Shown piece by piece: positions 46,141 through 56,500 of a stretch of DNA of 57,391 nucleotides. Position 1 is the stretch's first letter. Each line of letters begins with the position of its first letter. Position numbers and translations under genes: made by a program. Below the pieces are notes generated by a model that ran no database searches, was not told the origin of the DNA, and worked only from the letters and a program-made list of their open reading frames with translations. The DNA comes from Noviherbaspirillum malthae. GTDB taxonomy: Bacteria > Pseudomonadota > Gammaproteobacteria > Burkholderiales > Burkholderiaceae_D. Location of the stretch: positions 1 to 57,391 of the forward strand of contig NZ_JACYXF010000037.1 in NCBI RefSeq assembly GCF_015352985.1. The letters run 5' to 3'.

Positions 46141-46175
46141 TAATCCACATTCCCTGTGGAAAACTTTGTGGGTAA
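46141..46175. promoter_or_regulatory. Three DnaA-box-like 9-mers
   Basis: TAATCCACA (46141-46149, plus), TTTTCCACA (46155-46163, minus) and TTACCCACA (46167-46175, minus) cluster in 35 bp. The second fits TTWTNCACA; the others differ by one base. No replication gene is near, so this may be chance or a DnaA-titration site. Confidence 0.3.
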
Positions 46176-46219
46176 GTCCATCAGGCACGGAAAAAGCCTT
46201 GAATTCATGCGGTTCCGAA

Positions 46220-46287
46220 CAGATTGCCTATTTCTTGAGCAAAAAATAGAGTCATTGAAAATCAATGACTTAGAGAAAGGCAATCTG
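46220..46287. repeat. 68-nt two-tier inverted repeat
   Basis: Outer arms CAGATTGCC (46220-46228) and GGCAATCTG (46279-46287), with TTTCT/AGAAA continuing inward; inner perfect hairpin AGTCATTGA (46250-46258) with TCAATGACT (46262-46270). It lies in the 550-nt gap between two convergent genes. It may be a structured 3'-UTR or small RNA, or a remnant of a small mobile element. No T-run. Confidence 0.6.
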
Positions 46288-46480
46288 TTGTTGTCTTGGA
46301 GATAGCGCAACTCAACCGTACATGGGTCATGACATTTTTCCATGTGCACAACTCAAATTTTGTGGACTGTGTCAAGTAGGCATGTACGCTTTTTCCGAGT
46401 GCCGGGAACGCAAGCTGCGCCGGCGGTTCAGGGGTCCAGCAGTAAAGGCAGGCAGCTGCGAAAGTACATAAGTGAATGGC

Positions 46481-46530
46481 AAAGCGGCATGCAGGGTCGG
46501 TTTATGGACCAGCGCCGCATGCCGCTTTTA
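46481..46530. terminator. Bidirectional terminator downstream of the chemotaxis receptor
   Basis: Perfect 12-bp stem AAAGCGGCATGC (46481-46492) with GCATGCCGCTTT (46517-46528), followed by a fourth T on the plus strand; the loop contains a nested GGTC/GACC pair. It lies 45 nt past the stop of the minus-strand receptor gene. Confidence 0.65.
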
Positions 46531-46574
46531 GCGGCGTCTTGTCAGCGCGTTGAAAACCTGGCGTGCCGAGGTTG

Positions 46575-48476
46575 TTAACGCAGGCGAAGCGCATTCTCCT
46601 CCGGCTGCGACTCATCCAGCTTGAAGACGCTGACCACGCGGGCAAGGTTGGCTGCCTGGTCCTGCAGCGACTGGGCAGCGGCCGCGGCCTCTTCCACCAA
46701 GGCCGCATTCTGCTGGGTCGCGCTGTCCATCTGCGTGATGGCCAGGTTGACCTGGCCGATGCCGTCGCTTTGCTCCACGCTCGCCGTGCTGATTTCGCTC
46801 ATGATGCCGGTCACGTTCTTCACCGAGGCCACGATCTGCTGCATGGTCAGTCCGGCTTCATCGACCAGCGTGCTGCCGGCTTCGACCTTGTGCACGGAAT
46901 CGTCGATCAGCCCCTTGATTTCCCTGGCTGCCTGCGCCGAGCGCTGCGCCAGCGTGCGGACTTCGGATGCCACGACCGCAAAGCCCCTGCCCTGCTCGCC
47001 GGCGCGTGCGGCTTCTACGGCGGCATTCAGCGCCAGGATATTCGTCTGGAAAGCGATGCCGTCGATGACACCGATGATGTCGACGATCTTGCGCGAGCTT
47101 TCCTTGATCGAGCCCATGGTCTGGACCACCTGATCGACCACCTGTCCGCCCCTGGTTGCCTGGCTGGAGGCCTCTACCGCAAGCTTGTTGGCCTGGCTGG
47201 CGCTTTCCGCATTCTGCCTGACCGTCGTGGTCAGTTCTTCCATCGCCGACGCGGTTTCCTCCAGGCTGGATGCCTGGGCCTCGGTACGGGACGACAGGTC
47301 CATGTTGCCCGCGGCGATCTGCGTGGTGGCGGCGGCAATCGTCTGCGTGCTGTTGCGGATGTCTCCTACGGTTCTGTTGAGCGAGGAGACGAAGCGGTTG
47401 AATCCGCTCGCCAGTTCTCCGATTTCATCCTCGGATTCGACGATCATGCGGCGGCTGAGATCGCCGTTGCCGTCAGCGATCTCGCCGAGCATCCTGGCGG
47501 CGCGGCTGACCGGTGCGGCGATGGCGCGGCTGATGAAGAAGATCATCAGCAGTCCGAGTCCGCCGCCGACCACGGCCGCGACGACCGCCGATATCGTGGC
47601 CGAACGGGCGACATGACCGAGCACCTCAGTTTCAGGCACCTCGGCGATCACATACAGGTTCAGTTCGGGCACGAAGGATGAAGCGACGAAGCGATTGCCG
47701 TCGGCCACATAGCTGGCATGGGCGAATGCCTTGCCGTCGAGGAGATGCCGGCTCAGCTCCGCCGAGAAACCCGGGCTGTCCTTGAGGAAGTGCTTGCCGT
47801 CGGCTAGCGCGGAGTTGCGGTGCATGAGGTAACTGCCGTCGCCGCGCACCAGGTAGACGAATCCCGACTCGCCCACGCGGTAGGCGCGGATCGCATCGGC
47901 CATCGCATCGACCGACAAACCTAGGCCGGCCACGACCGGCTTGTCGGGAGCGGCGTCCGCCCGCACATTAATGAACAGCATGTACTTGTCGGCGCCGGCA
48001 TCTTTGTCGATGTCCAGAGTATAAGGTTTGCCGCTTGCCAGAAAGCCGTAGAGCCACTGGTCGCCGGCGGCGCTCTTGTCGAGCGTCCTGCCGAGGCCGG
48101 CATCGGTAAAGTATTTCCCGGTCGCGCCCGACACCCAGAAAATGGACGCCGCCTTGCTCTTTTCCTTCATCCGGGCGGCATAGCGCTGCCAGCCCTGCAA
48201 GCCGGCTTCGTCCAGCCCCTGCTGTTCCCACTGCTGCAGGAAGCTGTTGTCGGCAATGGCCTGCGACGTTGCCAGCGGCTGGGCGATGTGGCGCAGGATA
48301 TCGTTGCGGATTTCACCCACCACCGCGGGAAGCTCCTGGTTGACCACGCGCTCCCGCGCGTTGCGGCCGGTCAGCGTAATGCTCAGGATGGAAGACACCA
48401 GCGCAAACAGCATCAGGCACAAGGCCATGCTGAACAATAGTTTCTGCTTGATCGAAAGACGGCGTATGAAGCGCAT
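46575..48476 (-). CDS. Methyl-accepting chemotaxis protein
   Basis: A 633-residue transducer. TM1 about 10-32, periplasmic Cache-type sensor domain about 35-270, TM2 about 278-300, HAMP about 300-355, then the signalling domain with the conserved hairpin tip (IDGIAFQTNILALNAAVEAARAGEQGRGFAVVA). It should control flagellar rotation through CheA/CheW in response to a small ligand. The start at 48476 has GGGAG upstream; the frame extends 10 codons further. No other chemotaxis genes are near and no CheR-tethering pentapeptide is visible. Confidence 0.93.
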   Translation of the reverse strand: MRFIRRLSIKQKLLFSMALCLMLFALVSSILSITLTGRNARERVVNQELPAVVGEIRNDILRHIAQPLATSQAIADNSFLQQWEQQGLDEAGLQGWQRYAARMKEKSKAASIFWVSGATGKYFTDAGLGRTLDKSAAGDQWLYGFLASGKPYTLDIDKDAGADKYMLFINVRADAAPDKPVVAGLGLSVDAMADAIRAYRVGESGFVYLVRGDGSYLMHRNSALADGKHFLKDSPGFSAELSRHLLDGKAFAHASYVADGNRFVASSFVPELNLYVIAEVPETEVLGHVARSATISAVVAAVVGGGLGLLMIFFISRAIAAPVSRAARMLGEIADGNGDLSRRMIVESEDEIGELASGFNRFVSSLNRTVGDIRNSTQTIAAATTQIAAGNMDLSSRTEAQASSLEETASAMEELTTTVRQNAESASQANKLAVEASSQATRGGQVVDQVVQTMGSIKESSRKIVDIIGVIDGIAFQTNILALNAAVEAARAGEQGRGFAVVASEVRTLAQRSAQAAREIKGLIDDSVHKVEAGSTLVDEAGLTMQQIVASVKNVTGIMSEISTASVEQSDGIGQVNLAITQMDSATQQNAALVEEAAAAAQSLQDQAANLARVVSVFKLDESQPEENALRLR

Positions 48477-48506
48477 GAGGACTCCCTTGGCGGAGTGAGA
48501 CTGCAC

Positions 48507-48890
48507 CGGAAACGGGCATTCGACCTGTTCTGTGGCAACACAGTTATATCGCGCCCGAGCGTTTCCGCTAGGTATACCGTGCGACGGCTTTTATATCTGC
48601 GGGTATTTCCTGATAGCTACTATAAGCGTCCGGATATAAAAACCTTGCGTGGACTTGCAAGATTCATATGCAGGCCGAATGCCCCAGCTCTTATCAAGGA
48701 TCTTTGACACGCTGCCGGCGATCTTCTTCAGCAAGCTGCTTATATGGCAAAGACAACTCCCGGAAGGACAACACTGCGTCCAGGCATATAACGCTGACGT
48801 ATGGCATTCATGAAATTGCTCTGATAGGGAAAGGCGGTTCGAGCTTTTACACTGGCCTCACATCAATCAACTTCGTTGGGAGGAATTACC
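48507..48890. other. Gene-free divergent promoter region
   Basis: I see no convincing gene in this stretch between the receptor gene and the 96-residue gene. A TACACT box at 48848-48853 could be the -10 of the downstream gene, but no matching -35 at normal spacing was found. Confidence 0.4.
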
Positions 48891-49181
48891 ATGACTGCCA
48901 TAACGATCGGTTCTTCGCGTTCCTATATCCGGAACGTTCATGCTGCCGTTCATGATCTCGTCGTCGCCCTGCTTGCGCTGGACCGGAAGCGTCCGGCAGA
49001 TGCAAACACAAGGCATAGGCCACATCGGCCCGAGGGAGCTTCACTGCATCAGGCATATGCCGATGTGTTCGCTGCGCAGGCACTGTCCAAGGAAGCGCCG
49101 CGGCCGAGCAGGCCGGGACGGGGCATGTCGCATGCGATGCTGCCCTACCATCTGTGGTCGGCGCCCGGTTTGCAAGATTGA
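48891..49181 (+). CDS. Small hypothetical protein, 96 residues
   Basis: Begins MTAITIGSSRSYIRNVHAAVHDLVVALLAL with GGGAGGA 6 nt before the ATG, a near-ideal ribosome site. The N-terminal half is helical; the C-terminal half is basic and Pro-rich (RPSRPGRGMSHAML). No family recognised. It is convergent with the MFS gene. Confidence 0.65.
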   Translation: MTAITIGSSRSYIRNVHAAVHDLVVALLALDRKRPADANTRHRPHRPEGASLHQAYADVFAAQALSKEAPRPSRPGRGMSHAMLPYHLWSAPGLQD

Positions 49182-49225
49182 GCTGAGCTGAGGCGCCGCA
49201 TGATGCCGAAAGCATTGACGAATCA

Positions 49226-50380
49226 TTACTTCAGCAGCGAAGCACGGCTCGCAATGAGCGCCATCGCCAGGCTGAGCGAGCCGATGAAGCCGATCGCCGC
49301 CTGCATGCCCACCACTTCGGCCAGCGTGCCGACCAGCGGAGGACCCATCAGGCTGCCGGTGTAGGACATGGTTGCGACACCGGCAAATGCCAGCGGACCT
49401 TCCTTGCCTGCGGCGCTGTAGACGAAGGGGAACAGCAGCGACAAGCCCATGCCGGCGGCGGCAAAGCCTGCAAGCGCGCACAATGCGCTGGGTGCGAACA
49501 CCGCAAAGAACAGGCCGCAGGCCGAGAGCAGAGCGCCGCAGCCCACCAGCGGGCGGGCGCCGAAACGCGCCTTCATGCGGTCGCCGCACAGGCGCGCCAC
49601 CAGCATCATGACCGAGAACGCGGTCAGCGCGAGCGGCGCAAAGCCGTCGGTGACCTGGAAATGGTCCTTCAGATAAACACCGCTCCAGTCGGCGATGCTG
49701 CCTTCGGACATCGAACCGAGGAAGCCGAGCGCGCCGAGCCAGATCAATGGTCCGCGCGGCAGGCAGAACACCTTGGCTTCCACGGCTTCTGCCTTGTCGT
49801 CACCGTCGAGGGAATCACAGGCAAGTTTCAGCAGCAGCGATACGGGCATGGCAAGCATCAGGTAGTGCATGAAAGGCTTGACATGCATGCCCGCCATCAC
49901 GCTGCCGAGCGCGGCGCCCATCAGGCCGCCCGCGCATCCCCATGCATGCAGCTTCGACATCTCGGAGCGGCCGGTGGTCTTCTCCAGCTTGGTGGCGATG
50001 GACTGCACCGCGACATTCATGCAGCTGGCCATGACGCCCAGCATCAGCACCGCCAGCATCAGCAAGGGAACATTCGGCGCCGCGCCGATGCAAAGCAGCA
50101 CGGCCAGCAGCGACTGCCCGGCAATCAGGACGGTCCTGCGTGGCCCGAAAGCGGCCATCAGGCGCGAGGACACGGGGTGAGACAGCAAGGCTCCGAGCCC
50201 GCCGCACAGCAGAACCATGGACAAGGTGGCATGCGAAATACCCAGGCCTTCACGCAAGGCGGGAATGCGGCCCGCCCATGAACCCATGGTGATGCCAAAC
50301 AGGGTGAACATCGCGGGAAGCGCGAAGGCTTGGAGAGACTTTGAAGAATATTGTTGTAGGGTCGCTGTGGAATGCATCAT
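49226..50380 (-). CDS. Major facilitator superfamily transporter
   Basis: A 384-residue 12-helix permease. The early segment FTLFGITMGSWAGRIPALREGLGISHATLSM and RLMAAFGPRRTVL in loop 2-3 resemble YbjJ-type MFS permeases (putative sugar or drug exporters). Substrate unknown. A 25-bp palindrome covers the position where the ribosome site should be, directly upstream of the start codon. Confidence 0.9.
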   Translation of the reverse strand: MMHSTATLQQYSSKSLQAFALPAMFTLFGITMGSWAGRIPALREGLGISHATLSMVLLCGGLGALLSHPVSSRLMAAFGPRRTVLIAGQSLLAVLLCIGAAPNVPLLMLAVLMLGVMASCMNVAVQSIATKLEKTTGRSEMSKLHAWGCAGGLMGAALGSVMAGMHVKPFMHYLMLAMPVSLLLKLACDSLDGDDKAEAVEAKVFCLPRGPLIWLGALGFLGSMSEGSIADWSGVYLKDHFQVTDGFAPLALTAFSVMMLVARLCGDRMKARFGARPLVGCGALLSACGLFFAVFAPSALCALAGFAAAGMGLSLLFPFVYSAAGKEGPLAFAGVATMSYTGSLMGPPLVGTLAEVVGMQAAIGFIGSLSLAMALIASRASLLK

Positions 50381-50384
50381 TGAT

Positions 50385-50409
50385 CGTATTGTTGAGTATC
50401 AGCAATACG
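50385..50409. promoter_or_regulatory. Palindromic operator candidate at the MFS start codon
   Basis: CGTATTG (50385-50391) and TGA (50393-50395) mirror TCA (50399-50401) and CAATACG (50403-50409): 11-nt arms with one mismatch, 3-nt centre. It lies 4 nt upstream of the MFS start. Probable repressor site, as ATTG-N-TGA dyads are common for GntR/LacI-type regulators; no regulator gene is adjacent. Confidence 0.5.
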
Positions 50410-50520
50410 CCTGTGATGCATTCCCTTCCGCAATAGTTTCTCAAATGCAGCTTATATCAGACATTCAGAGTTGAAATGAGGAAATTGGCAACTTGGGCGG
50501 AAAATGCAACCGGCCTCCTC

Positions 50521-53500
50521 TTAATCCTCCGTTTCGATTTTTCTTCCGAGAGAACTCATCAGCTCGACAAGGAACCTCTTTCCTTCCGTCGAGAACATGT
50601 TCCATTCCTCCAGGAGGTCCGCTTCAAGTGAATCCAATGTGTCCTTGTCATCGGTCAGCAACTCCTTTTTCTGCTCCACGAGCTTTTCAAGATGCGCACT
50701 TGCCCAAGCCTTGACGTCCGTTGTTTGGTCGCGCTTGGCGACGGTGATACCGAGGTAAAACACTAGTTCCTTTACACTCCAGGCCAGTTGAAAGGAGGAA
50801 GATGCAATGCAGCGGTCAACCGTGCGCATCATCTCATGCGGATTGCTGATATCAAACAACGTGAACAGCTTGTCTCTCAGGTCGTCCAATACTTCCACCG
50901 TTGTGATCCATGTCGAGAAATCGGCAACCGTCAACTCCCATTGCCGGCCTTGCAAGTCGATAGTGATCGGAAGCAGGTCCTGAAAATCATCGATTGACAT
51001 CACGCTTCGGGAAAGCGCTTGGAACAGGCATGTCTTGACACTGTATTCATCGGCAGTGTCGATGTTCTTCGCAGACAGCAAGGACTCATGGTATTGAGAT
51101 ATCAAGCGTTGAAGATAGACGCCGCTGTCCGCATCGACAACCACGCTGCCGTCCGCATGCCTTAGATTGCCGTTGTCCTGCATGGACTGGCCGAACAGCA
51201 TTGGAAGATCGTTGATGGACTCCAGCGGAACCGTGCTTCCCTCGGCGTTCCTGAACGATAAGGGCACGCCGCGCTGCCGCAAGGCCATCAGCGGCGCGTG
51301 AAGCAGCAAAAGAAGTCGATTGGCCGAATCGATATCCGGAGCCGGCGGGAGGCTGGCGATATGAATGGGCTTCATCTCCTCGACAAGGCCCAACGCCGCA
51401 TCCCTGAAAATCTTCGCTTCTCCACGAATCAAACGCTTCACATCAAGCGTGCCTCGGAAAGCATTGAAAGACTCGCCTTCGCGCCGGATGTTCCAGTCGA
51501 CCAGTCCAAGCTTGGCTGGCGACATCAGATTCGCCACCGTGGAATCGATATCTATATAGGGATAGATGAAGATCGATGCCTCGTGCCGGTCGCTGTCCAT
51601 GGCAGCGGCGGTGTTCACGCTGGCCGGCGGGCTGGCCGTCGGGTCGACGATCTGCCACTTGCCGTCTTGATCCAGATACTCGACCCAACGGTGCCCGTCC
51701 ACGGGTATGTCGTTTCCTTTATTGACGTACCCGCCACACAGCCTTGCAGGTATGCCGAACGCCTGTTCAAGAACTGCGGCAAAGGTGGACGCAAACTCGA
51801 AGCAGACGCCCTTGCCTTCGCTCAGGAAGCGCTGCATGCGCTCGCGGAGAGAGCCGGTACCGTTGAGCGCCTCCGCATCCTCATCCGAATACCGGAAGAC
51901 ATCCGCTTTGCGGAAGAATTCGTCGAGCGCGTTGACGACGGCATGCCTGTCGTCTTGTTGCAACATCGTGTTGATATGCTCCTGCAGGCGCGGGTTCGCG
52001 GTCAGGTCGAGACCCGAGAACAGCGGTCCCGGTACCACGAAGGGTTCCGTCCACGGTCTCAGCCGGTAGCTGACCTTTCCGATGCTGGTGGCGTTACCCT
52101 CCGCCAGCGTGTACCAGCCTCCGTTCTCGTCACGGTGGATGCCTTGCCCGGGCAGATTATCCAGCTGCACATTGACCGGCCGGGTGTCTCCGGCGGCCAG
52201 CAGATACACGCGCCGCTCACCTGCGATAACGGTAACCGGGAGGTCGTCCAGTTCGATGCCGGTCAAGTCGTCGGTGCCGCCTTCATTGGGCAATGCTGCC
52301 TCGGCTCGAGTGGTCAGCATGACATTCTGCAGGCTGACACGGGCCGTCCGCAGGTAGATTTTGCTGCCTGCAAACTGGCTGATTCTCCCGATACTTCCTG
52401 TACTGTTCTCGGTGCCCACTCCGGAAGTGTCCAGAACGGGCTGCATGCTTCGTCCTGCGGGCGCCGCTTCGGCTTGCACTCTGTCAGGCCGGTATAAACC
52501 GCCGCGCAATTCCTTCAGCAGTGCAGAGCCCAACTCGCGAAGCGAGCGCCGGGCGTCAAATCTCACCACATGCGTGTCGGGATAGACAATGAACATATGA
52601 GTGGACTCGTCCATGCCTTCCAGGACCGGCTGCGCCAGCCAATGCGGGAACGAGAGCGACATGAGCCTCTGCAATTGCCGCTTCAGGCGATCCGTGTTGT
52701 CTTGTTCCGGAACGGCTTGCCGCGATGCGTCGCCGGCTAGTTTGGCACGTAGACGATAGTAGGCATAATTCGCCTCGAATGCTGAGGTTACGCTTCTGCC
52801 CGGCTCCCGCTGCATCTGCCCGAGAGCACCGCGCAGCTGGCGGATCCCGGGGCGGAATTCGCTCGGATGCCCCTGCATGGCGGCGAGCAGGTCCAGATGC
52901 ATTTTCGCCAGCTGTTCCACCTTGGCGTCGTCGATGACTCCCCACGCGATATTGCCGCGGCCGGTCTCGCGGCAAAGGTTGCCGGCAAGCGTCTTCGCAA
53001 TCTTGACCAGTTCTTCCGGCTTGTAATCATCAAGAACAATATGCTGCGCGCGGCTTTTCAGCGCTGAGGATAATGGCTTGCGGCCGGCATAGTCGCCGGG
53101 ATTGATAGTGGCAATTACGGCGAAGCCATGCGCGGCGGGTCGATCGACATGCCCGGTGAGCAGCGCATTCAATGCGGATTCGAGAATCCCGCTGGGAAGC
53201 AGGTTCAATTCCGATACGACAACGACCTTGCCTGTGTCATACGCGTCATTCAATACGTCAAGCAAATGCTGCAGACTGCCGGGATCGGCATTGACATGAA
53301 TAAAGTGCCGGTTCTGGACGCGGAGCACCTCGCAGGCCGTGGCATCCTTGCCGCGGGATGCCGGGCCTTCGATCAAAAGAGCCCGCTGTCCCAGGGTTTC
53401 GCTCTTGTGGTTGAACATGCCTCGCATGTCTTGCGTATGCAGCCACCAGCTGATCTTGTCGGCCAGATCCTGAGTGCCGGGCGTGACCGCCAGCGTGGTC

Positions 53501-56500
53501 CTGCTCAGGTCTGTCTTAGGCGGCGAATACCATCTGTCTGTATTCAAATGATGCATCAGCCATACGAGGACGGCTTCCCGGTTCTCGGATGACAAGCTGT
53601 TTGCATAAGTGTTCATCGCCATTCCGGCAAGCCAGGGCGCCAATTCTTGCGGCGCAAGATGACTCGTATTGGTAGAAATGGACAGGGACAAGATTTGCGC
53701 GGCAAATTCCTCCAGGTGCCGTGGGGACAAGTCCAGTTCCGGAAATGCCTGATGAAGACGGGAATGAACATCCATCATTTGGCCGGCGATATATTCCTTG
53801 AGCTCGATGTTCTGGGGCCTCGGCGGCAGCTGCCAAACGTTGTCCAGAAGGGGATCGATGAATGTCGAACGCAAGTAGGCATCGAGGATGCTCTTATGCC
53901 GCTGGGTCGGGATCGATTCCGCGGCAACCGCCTGCCGGGTGCGGCCGGGCAGCGTATCGTCATTGCCCGTGAAGATGATCTTGTGCTGTTCGGGCACTGA
54001 ATGGACGCGTCCATTGACATACAGCGTACGGTCGCCAAAAACTCCCTTCAGCATCGCCAGGTTTTCTTCCCGTGCCAGGTTCGCTTCATCGATCACCAGC
54101 GTGGCCGGGCCTGGATCGCGCACCCAACTCTCCAGCACGTCCTCGAAGCGTTGCGATCCCTCGTCGCCGATGTTGATCGCATGGATCGCGCCTGACGCCA
54201 GCTTGCCGGCTTGATGCGTTTTCCCTGCACCCGGCGGCCCCTTGAGAAAAATGGCGTCTCCGCGCTCGAACAGTTTCTCCGCCTTGCCGAGGTTGCGCTG
54301 GTCGCGCGGCATCCTGGGAGGCCGCCGATAGAGATCGAGCTTGCCGGCGACCGGGCTCTGCTCCCGCCTTGCATCCGGATACCCCATCGTGAAACCGGCC
54401 GGCAATGTCCAGCCTTGCAGGTGTGCCTGGCTGACCAGGAGTGCAAGAACCTTCCGGCCGACTTCTTCACACATGTTCCGCCGGTTCACCGTGGATAGAT
54501 CAGAACCGACAATAGCCTTGATGACGTCCAGGCTGAAAGTGTTAAGGATGGCCCAGGGCTTGTCCATAACATCCTTTGGGTGGGTGATTCGGCCCAGCAG
54601 CTCCTGAATCCGAGCAGCGTCTACCGAACCGGGCGGCATCAGGTTCATTTCCTGCGGAAACAGGATACGCAGACAGATCTTCAAATAGTCGTACTGCGCA
54701 TCGCCGCCAGTATCCGAAGACACATAATTGCCGATCAGGACATCCTTGAAGAGGGAACGGATCAGGCGAACCTGCACATGGTCGACGTCTTCTGCCTTCT
54801 CTGCGCCAGAATCCTTGGCGACTGCAAACAGATGACGGAACAGCATTTGCAGGCTTGGGAGATTTGCCGATGGATCACCTGGCGAAATCAGTCCTTCGGC
54901 GCGAAGAATGCCATGCAATGCAGTCAGCGCATCCAGACGCCTTTCTATCGCTTCCCTGCCTTGCCCGGGGAATTGCCTGTCCAGTTCATCGACGACTGCA
55001 GCGCGTCGCTGCTCGGCATTGAACGGATCCGGCCATGCAGGCGACAACGCATGGCTGTCCAGGAGCTTCTCATCCGTCGACAGCACAACCAGTTTTCCGG
55101 TGAAGCCGCCACCCTCGCCGAAATGCCACAAATCGTTGTTGATACGCACACCGTACGGCGGGTGCAGCAAAGTGGAAAGGTCAGCCGCCAGCCGTGCATT
55201 TTTCTCCAAACCCTGGAGAACCACGGTTTTGCCGCAAGCCAGATCCTGCACCAGTTGGTGCTTGTCGATCCGCAGGTTATCCACTCCCGCGGGGCGGCCG
55301 CCCGCAGCCGCGAAACCGCTTTCATCGACCGTGCCGCGCTGAAGCGAATAGATCAAGGCGTCGCCTCGCATGGCAGGCGTGATGAACAGGCGAGTGGGAT
55401 TGTCCTGACTCAGATAGCGTTCCACCACCAGCGCCGGATCCGCGCAGTGCATGAAATTGACCGGCGGGCTGAAAAGGGGGGCTGCAGGTTTTCTGTCTGG
55501 CCGGTCGATGCTCGTGACGTGCCGGGCATAGTGAGCCGGCACCTCCACACCCGGAGCGGCAGCGACGTCGAACTCTCCGGGATGCAGCATCAAGCGGTGC
55601 CAGTGCGTCGGCGGCAAAGGTCCGGTCACCACGATACAGGCTCGTCGCCCGCCTACGGCGGCATGCCGCACCTGTTCCAGGAGCGACGGATGCATGATCG
55701 GCTTTCCGTCCCGAACGCCATAGTGGCTGGACAGCACCTCATCAATGTTTGAAGGATTGACGGTCAGAACTGGCGCGTTCCGGTCCGCAAGCATCGCAAG
55801 CGGATTGTCTGCCGGTTGCTTGCTGGCGAGACGATCGGCTGTCTCCGCAGCCGGGAGGCCGTTCTCCAACCGGATATGGTGTCCATCCTGTTGCCAGACC
55901 AATACCTGGTCCATCAGAGACGGATCCGCTGGCGGCACATTGCGCAGCACCAGCAACGAAGGAAAATGTTCGATGTCCAGGGCTCCGGGCAAATGGCGCC
56001 ACTGCTGACGTTCATCAAGGGTCGGTGCACCGAACAGGCGACGTGACCATTGCGGATCGTGCTCCAAGTCCACGACCACCGTGCCGGCCGGATAGCGCTC
56101 CAATGGCGGCTCCATCACCGGATCGGGTTGCGGATCGAAAACATGATGACGCAAGTCGTGCAGTACGGTACGTGATATCTGTGCGCCGGACAGGCGATTT
56201 TCCTCAAGCGTATCCTCGACGCATAGGCAGAGAATACGTACCGGTTGCGCCAACTTTTCCCCTTGCCACAACTGCTCTTCCATCAGCGTATTGAAGGCTT
56301 CCAGTTGCTGCGGTGAAAAGCCGGACACATTAAGCAGGAGCGCTCCGCCGCTTTCCAGCAGCTTGCGAAATGGTCCAGCCGTCAGTTTCACATGCCCACT
56401 TTCAATCGCCAGATTGTCTTGCAACTCGTCCAGCGCTTGCGCATCGTGCAGATACAGGACAGGTCGCCCGCTGTGTCCGAGAACCTCCTGCAATGCGCGA

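Noticed and set aside
46141..46175. A plasmid or chromosomal replication origin
   Set aside because: The DnaA-like boxes are few, imperfect and lack a nearby dnaA, rep or AT-rich unwinding region, so an origin is not supported.
51298..52497. 399-codon plus-strand open frame, and other plus-strand frames within the giant gene
   Set aside because: They overlap the transglutaminase and AAA+ coding region in antisense and show no family pattern.
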